This document shows, piece by piece, positions 31,486 through 34,082 of a DNA stretch of 34,082 nt (position 1 is its first letter; the number at the start of each line of letters is the position of its first letter). Source of the DNA: Chthoniobacterales bacterium (GTDB lineage Bacteria; Verrucomicrobiota; Verrucomicrobiia; Chthoniobacterales; UBA6821); NCBI GenBank assembly GCA_021733705.1, contig JAIPKF010000001.1:1-34082 (forward strand). Reading direction: 5' to 3'. Position numbers and translations under genes: made by a program. The notes beneath the pieces were generated by a model, which was not told the DNA's origin, made no database searches, and saw only the letters and a program-made list of their open reading frames with translations.

Positions 31486-32610
31486 ATGACGAATAACCCC
31501 GCCTACGAAGCACTTGCCAGAGTCCTCACAGAGCATTCTACTAAGTTAAAAAAAGGAGATCATGTGCTCCTTGATGCTCATGACACTCCAGAATCCTTTG
31601 TGATTGCGCTTCTACGTGCTGTGAGAAAATGTGGTGCATTTCCTTTTGTGCAGCTTCACTCAGGAAAAATTGCTCGTGAAATGGCTTTAGGGATTTCCGA
31701 GCAGCAAGCCTCTACGATATTGGAACTAGATTTAGCACGCATGAAAAAAATGCAGGCTTATATTTGTGTTCGAGGAAGCAAAAATATTGCTGAAATGGCT
31801 GATGTGCCACAAGAAAAAATGAATATTCTTTCAGAAACGTTAAAACCACTTTCCAATTATCGTGTCAATAAAACACGTTGGGTCGTCCTTCGTTGGCCCA
31901 CAGATTCAATGGCCCAACAGGCACATCAAAGCACGGAGGCTTTTGAAGAATTCTTCTTTCGTGTCTGTACACTCGATTATGCCCGTATGCAGCCAGGAAT
32001 GAAGGCACTCAAAGACCTTATGGATCGCACTGACCGTGTTGCGATAAAAGGGCCTGGAACAGATTTACGTTTTAGCATCAAAGGAATTGGCTCTGTCATG
32101 TGTGGTGGAGAATTTAATATTCCTGATGGGGAGGTTTTTAGCTGTCCAGTCAAAAACTCAGTAGAGGGAGAGATTACTTTTAATGCACCCACCATTTACC
32201 GAGGTATCGGCTTTGAAAACATCCACCTTGTTTTTGCTAAAGGAAAAATTATCAAGGCTACTTCGAGTGATACCAAGGCACTCAATGAAATTTTAGATAC
32301 TGATCCGGGAGCACGTTATATAGGAGAATTTTCTCTTGGTTTTAATCCTCATATTTTGGATCCGATGCGAGATATTCTCTTTGATGAAAAAATAGCTGGA
32401 TCGTTTCATTTTACACCAGGTCAAGCATACGAGATTGCTGGCAACAAAAACAAAAGTGCGATTCATTGGGACATGGTCTCTATTCAGCGAAAAGATTACG
32501 GTGGTGGTGAAATTTGGTTTGATGATGTGCTCATTCGCAAAGATGGACTCTTTACTCAACCAGCATTAAGGAAGTTAAATCCCGATCAACTTCTTAAAAC
32601 AAGAAAATGA
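31486..32610 (+). CDS. M29-family aminopeptidase
   Basis: The 374-residue cytoplasmic protein fits the thermophilic aminopeptidase family M29 (AmpS/AmpT). LKKGDHVLLDAHDTPESFV is in the N-terminal domain. The dimetal catalytic domain includes CGGEFNIPDGEVFSCP, EGEITFNAP, GEFSLGFNP and a terminal AIHWDMV. These carry the Glu, His and Asp ligands seen in the family. It probably trims N-terminal residues from peptides. The stop is 1 nt before the DUF2062 gene (TGAGATG), so the two are coupled. The ATG follows TAAAATTTTTTCTTT. Confidence 0.9.
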   Translation: MTNNPAYEALARVLTEHSTKLKKGDHVLLDAHDTPESFVIALLRAVRKCGAFPFVQLHSGKIAREMALGISEQQASTILELDLARMKKMQAYICVRGSKNIAEMADVPQEKMNILSETLKPLSNYRVNKTRWVVLRWPTDSMAQQAHQSTEAFEEFFFRVCTLDYARMQPGMKALKDLMDRTDRVAIKGPGTDLRFSIKGIGSVMCGGEFNIPDGEVFSCPVKNSVEGEITFNAPTIYRGIGFENIHLVFAKGKIIKATSSDTKALNEILDTDPGARYIGEFSLGFNPHILDPMRDILFDEKIAGSFHFTPGQAYEIAGNKNKSAIHWDMVSIQRKDYGGGEIWFDDVLIRKDGLFTQPALRKLNPDQLLKTRK

Positions 32611-32611
32611 G

Positions 32612-33145
32612 ATGATACGTTCTATTATTCATCATCTACACGAGCTCTGGGAGCGCTTTATTAAAGCACATGATTGTCCTCATGCTATGGCAGGAGGTAT
32701 GGCTATCGGTGTCTTTTTTGGATTTATCCCAGTTTTTGGATTTAAAACACTCTTAGCGCTAGGAACATCTCTAGTTACCCGCTGCAACCTTATTGCTGCT
32801 GTTGTCGGAGTCACATTGCATGATATTTTTTGCTGGAGCTGGCCATTCCTTTATCGACTTGAGTTTCAAATAGGCCACTGGATTTTAAGTAATCCACATC
32901 AATTTGCACCAAAATTACTCAGAACAGATTTTAAGCTCTCTGAAATCTTACAATGGGAAAACTTCATCACTATTCTCTATCCATGGCTTCTTGGCTCGAT
33001 CATTATTGCTATTCCTGCCACAATTATTGCTTACATTATCACACTTATTTTCATGTGCCATCGAGAAAGAAAAAAAGCATTTCAACGCGATCAAGCCACT
33101 CAAGCTTGCTCTAACGAGAGCTTCCAGCTAGGAATCAATCAATGA
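32612..33145 (+). CDS. DUF2062 membrane protein
   Basis: The 177-residue product contains the DUF2062 pattern: HAMAGGMAIGVFFGFIPVFG near the N-terminus, then ALGTSLVTRCNLIAAVVG and two further hydrophobic segments (~57-80 and ~125-150). Family members are small inner-membrane proteins of unknown function, often near glycosyltransferases. It starts 1 nt after the M29 gene and overlaps the next gene by ATGA, so three genes form an operon. Confidence 0.8.
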   Translation: MIRSIIHHLHELWERFIKAHDCPHAMAGGMAIGVFFGFIPVFGFKTLLALGTSLVTRCNLIAAVVGVTLHDIFCWSWPFLYRLEFQIGHWILSNPHQFAPKLLRTDFKLSEILQWENFITILYPWLLGSIIIAIPATIIAYIITLIFMCHRERKKAFQRDQATQACSNESFQLGINQ

Positions 33146-33471
33146 ATATTCGAGTTTTTTTTATAATTTTAGCTCTCTTTCTATTTCTGCTTTCGGGAAA
33201 CAGTATTCTCTTTGCTCAACAAACCACACAGCCTGACAATCAGTTTGTTGCTCCTAAGAAAAAAACTCACACAATTCAAAAAAAAGTGGAGAGAGAATCG
33301 CTAATTACTCCAGATGGCATTCTAACGAAAGCCTATCAATCTAAAAGGCCTTGGGAAATGCTGAGTCCTTTTGCCTCTGAATCCTATGGTGATGGCCAAG
33401 AAATGGTCTCTGAAAATCCTAATCAGCTTGGGAAACAAAATGGTTTAGTCATTTTTGGGATTGAATGGTGA
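33142..33471 (+). CDS. Small exported protein of unknown function
   Basis: The 109-residue product starts MNIRVFFIILALFLFLLSGN with an AQ site (about residues 28-29), a clear signal peptide. The mature part is Lys/Gln-rich with the segment KAYQSKRPWEMLSPFASESYGD and ends LVIFGIEW, a terminal aromatic that could suggest outer-membrane association. I do not recognise the family. It overlaps the DUF2062 stop by 4 nt (ATGA), so it is co-translated with that gene. Confidence 0.65.
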   Translation: MNIRVFFIILALFLFLLSGNSILFAQQTTQPDNQFVAPKKKTHTIQKKVERESLITPDGILTKAYQSKRPWEMLSPFASESYGDGQEMVSENPNQLGKQNGLVIFGIEW

Positions 33472-33511
33472 TCACATAATCCCAGCAAGATAGCATGAGG
33501 TTGGTAAACGA

Positions 33512-33955
33512 CTATTTTTCTCGAACAGGAACTACAAGTATAGGCTTCGTTGCATGTTTGAGGAGAACGGTGACAACACTCCCATTAAAAAGATGGTATA
33601 ATCCGCCGTGACCATGAGAACCAACAACCACAATAGAGGAATGAGCAGAGTAATTCTGGATTTCTTCTAAAGGAAGCCCTACTTTGGCAACTGTTTCAAA
33701 AGTAATTCCACGGTTTTTTAAAGGAGCTACTAATGAATCAAGGTCTTTTTTAATTTCTTGAATCTCTTCTTTAGAGGGAGGAACTGGAATTGCAACTGCA
33801 TCCATAGAGGAGCCTATTGGAGTATAAGCACTCACTGCGGAAATAACATGAAGTAGGATAATTTTAGCTTGCAGCGGTTCTGCCAAATCGGCAGCGGCAT
33901 TCACGATTTGAGCACTAGTGGGGCTAAGATCAACAGCAACAAGAATGGTTTTCAT
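33512..33955 (-). CDS. Universal stress protein (UspA family)
   Basis: The 147-residue cytoplasmic protein has a single Usp domain. It begins MKTILVAVDLSPTSAQIVNA and ends with the ATP-binding motif GSHGHGGLYHLFNGSVV (G-2x-G-9x-G-S/T type), followed by KPILVVPV. Such proteins bind ATP and respond to stress; the partner is unknown. It is convergent with the upstream small exported gene; a repeat copy lies upstream of its start. Confidence 0.9.
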   Translation of the reverse strand: MKTILVAVDLSPTSAQIVNAAADLAEPLQAKIILLHVISAVSAYTPIGSSMDAVAIPVPPSKEEIQEIKKDLDSLVAPLKNRGITFETVAKVGLPLEEIQNYSAHSSIVVVGSHGHGGLYHLFNGSVVTVLLKHATKPILVVPVREK

Positions 33956-34002
33956 AGGTGTTAGTATATTGAGCTAACATGAAAATGCTAGCGCCAATAA
34001 TG

Positions 34003-34082
34003 CTAGCCCGCATATTTCACACTAAATCTATTACGGCTTGTGGAAAGCTCATCATTACTGCGTTGGTCTCGAATTGTGATTT
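34003..34082 (+). repeat. Palindromic YTAR repeat, type B, cut by window end (copy 11)
   Basis: Starts CTAG + CCCGCATATTTCACAC, continues ATCTATTACGGCTTGTGG and TCTCGAATTGTGATTT up to the last base. The right half lies outside the window. Confidence 0.93.

Overview
The window is about 34 kb of a gene-dense, low-to-moderate GC bacterial chromosome with genes on both strands. Gene content suggests a Gram-negative member of the PVC group, most likely Verrucomicrobiota or a close relative: a type III-like secretin, lipopolysaccharide heptose and Kdo precursor genes, an EF-P with asparagine at the loop tip, a DUF2062 protein, a rhomboid with a short C-terminal domain, and almost no Shine-Dalgarno sequences. 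This placement is inferred from family resemblance only; there is no rRNA here to confirm it.

Layout. 1-2445 (+): end of a GT28 glycosyltransferase, a fatty acid desaturase, and a 3D-domain protein whose 5' end carries two tandem copies of a repeat. 2749-4893 (+): an orphan type III-like secretin, convergent with a secreted SUMF/FGE-domain protein (5166-7016, -), with a bidirectional terminator between them. 7416-12695 (-): an envelope cluster transcribed as pseudo-rhomboid, GT2, PfkB kinase, heptosyltransferase, GT4. 13121-17653 (+): adenylate kinase, a small zinc-ribbon protein, fmt, kdsD, efp and an M50-like membrane protein. Then tRNA-Gly(TCC) and alr (-), a lysine-rich histone-like protein and a sugar-nucleotide epimerase (+), the classic rpmH-rnpA-yidD-yidC block (+), a CbpA-type DnaJ (-), an FMN reductase and bioB (+), gmhA (-), proS and pfkA (+), a DMT transporter (-), a YHS protein, an M29 aminopeptidase, a DUF2062 protein and a small secreted protein (+), and a universal stress protein (-). 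kdsD, gmhA, the heptosyltransferase, GT2 and GT4 together indicate a heptose- and Kdo-containing LPS core.

The most striking structure is a family of non-coding repeats of about 180-190 bp, with roughly 15 full, chimeric or decayed copies making up about 2.2 kb. They share terminal inverted repeats (CCCGGATATTTCATAC and its complement) flanked by YTAR (TTAA, TTAG, CTAG). At least two arm types (A and B) occur. Each copy is a near full-length imperfect palindrome, and the central hairpin shows compensatory changes. Five genes end exactly at a TTAA/TTAG end of a copy, which contains their stop codon. Two more genes read a few codons into a copy. Two tandem copies sit in frame inside the 3D-domain protein; removing 360 bp in silico restores a normal lipoprotein signal peptide. 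They look like MITEs that insert at YTAR sites and also act as protein-coding inserts, similar in principle to Rickettsia palindromic elements. No transposase gene is present in the window.

Translation starts are mostly preceded by T- or pyrimidine-rich leaders rather than Shine-Dalgarno motifs. A CTCTTTACCC-like motif recurs just upstream of several start codons.
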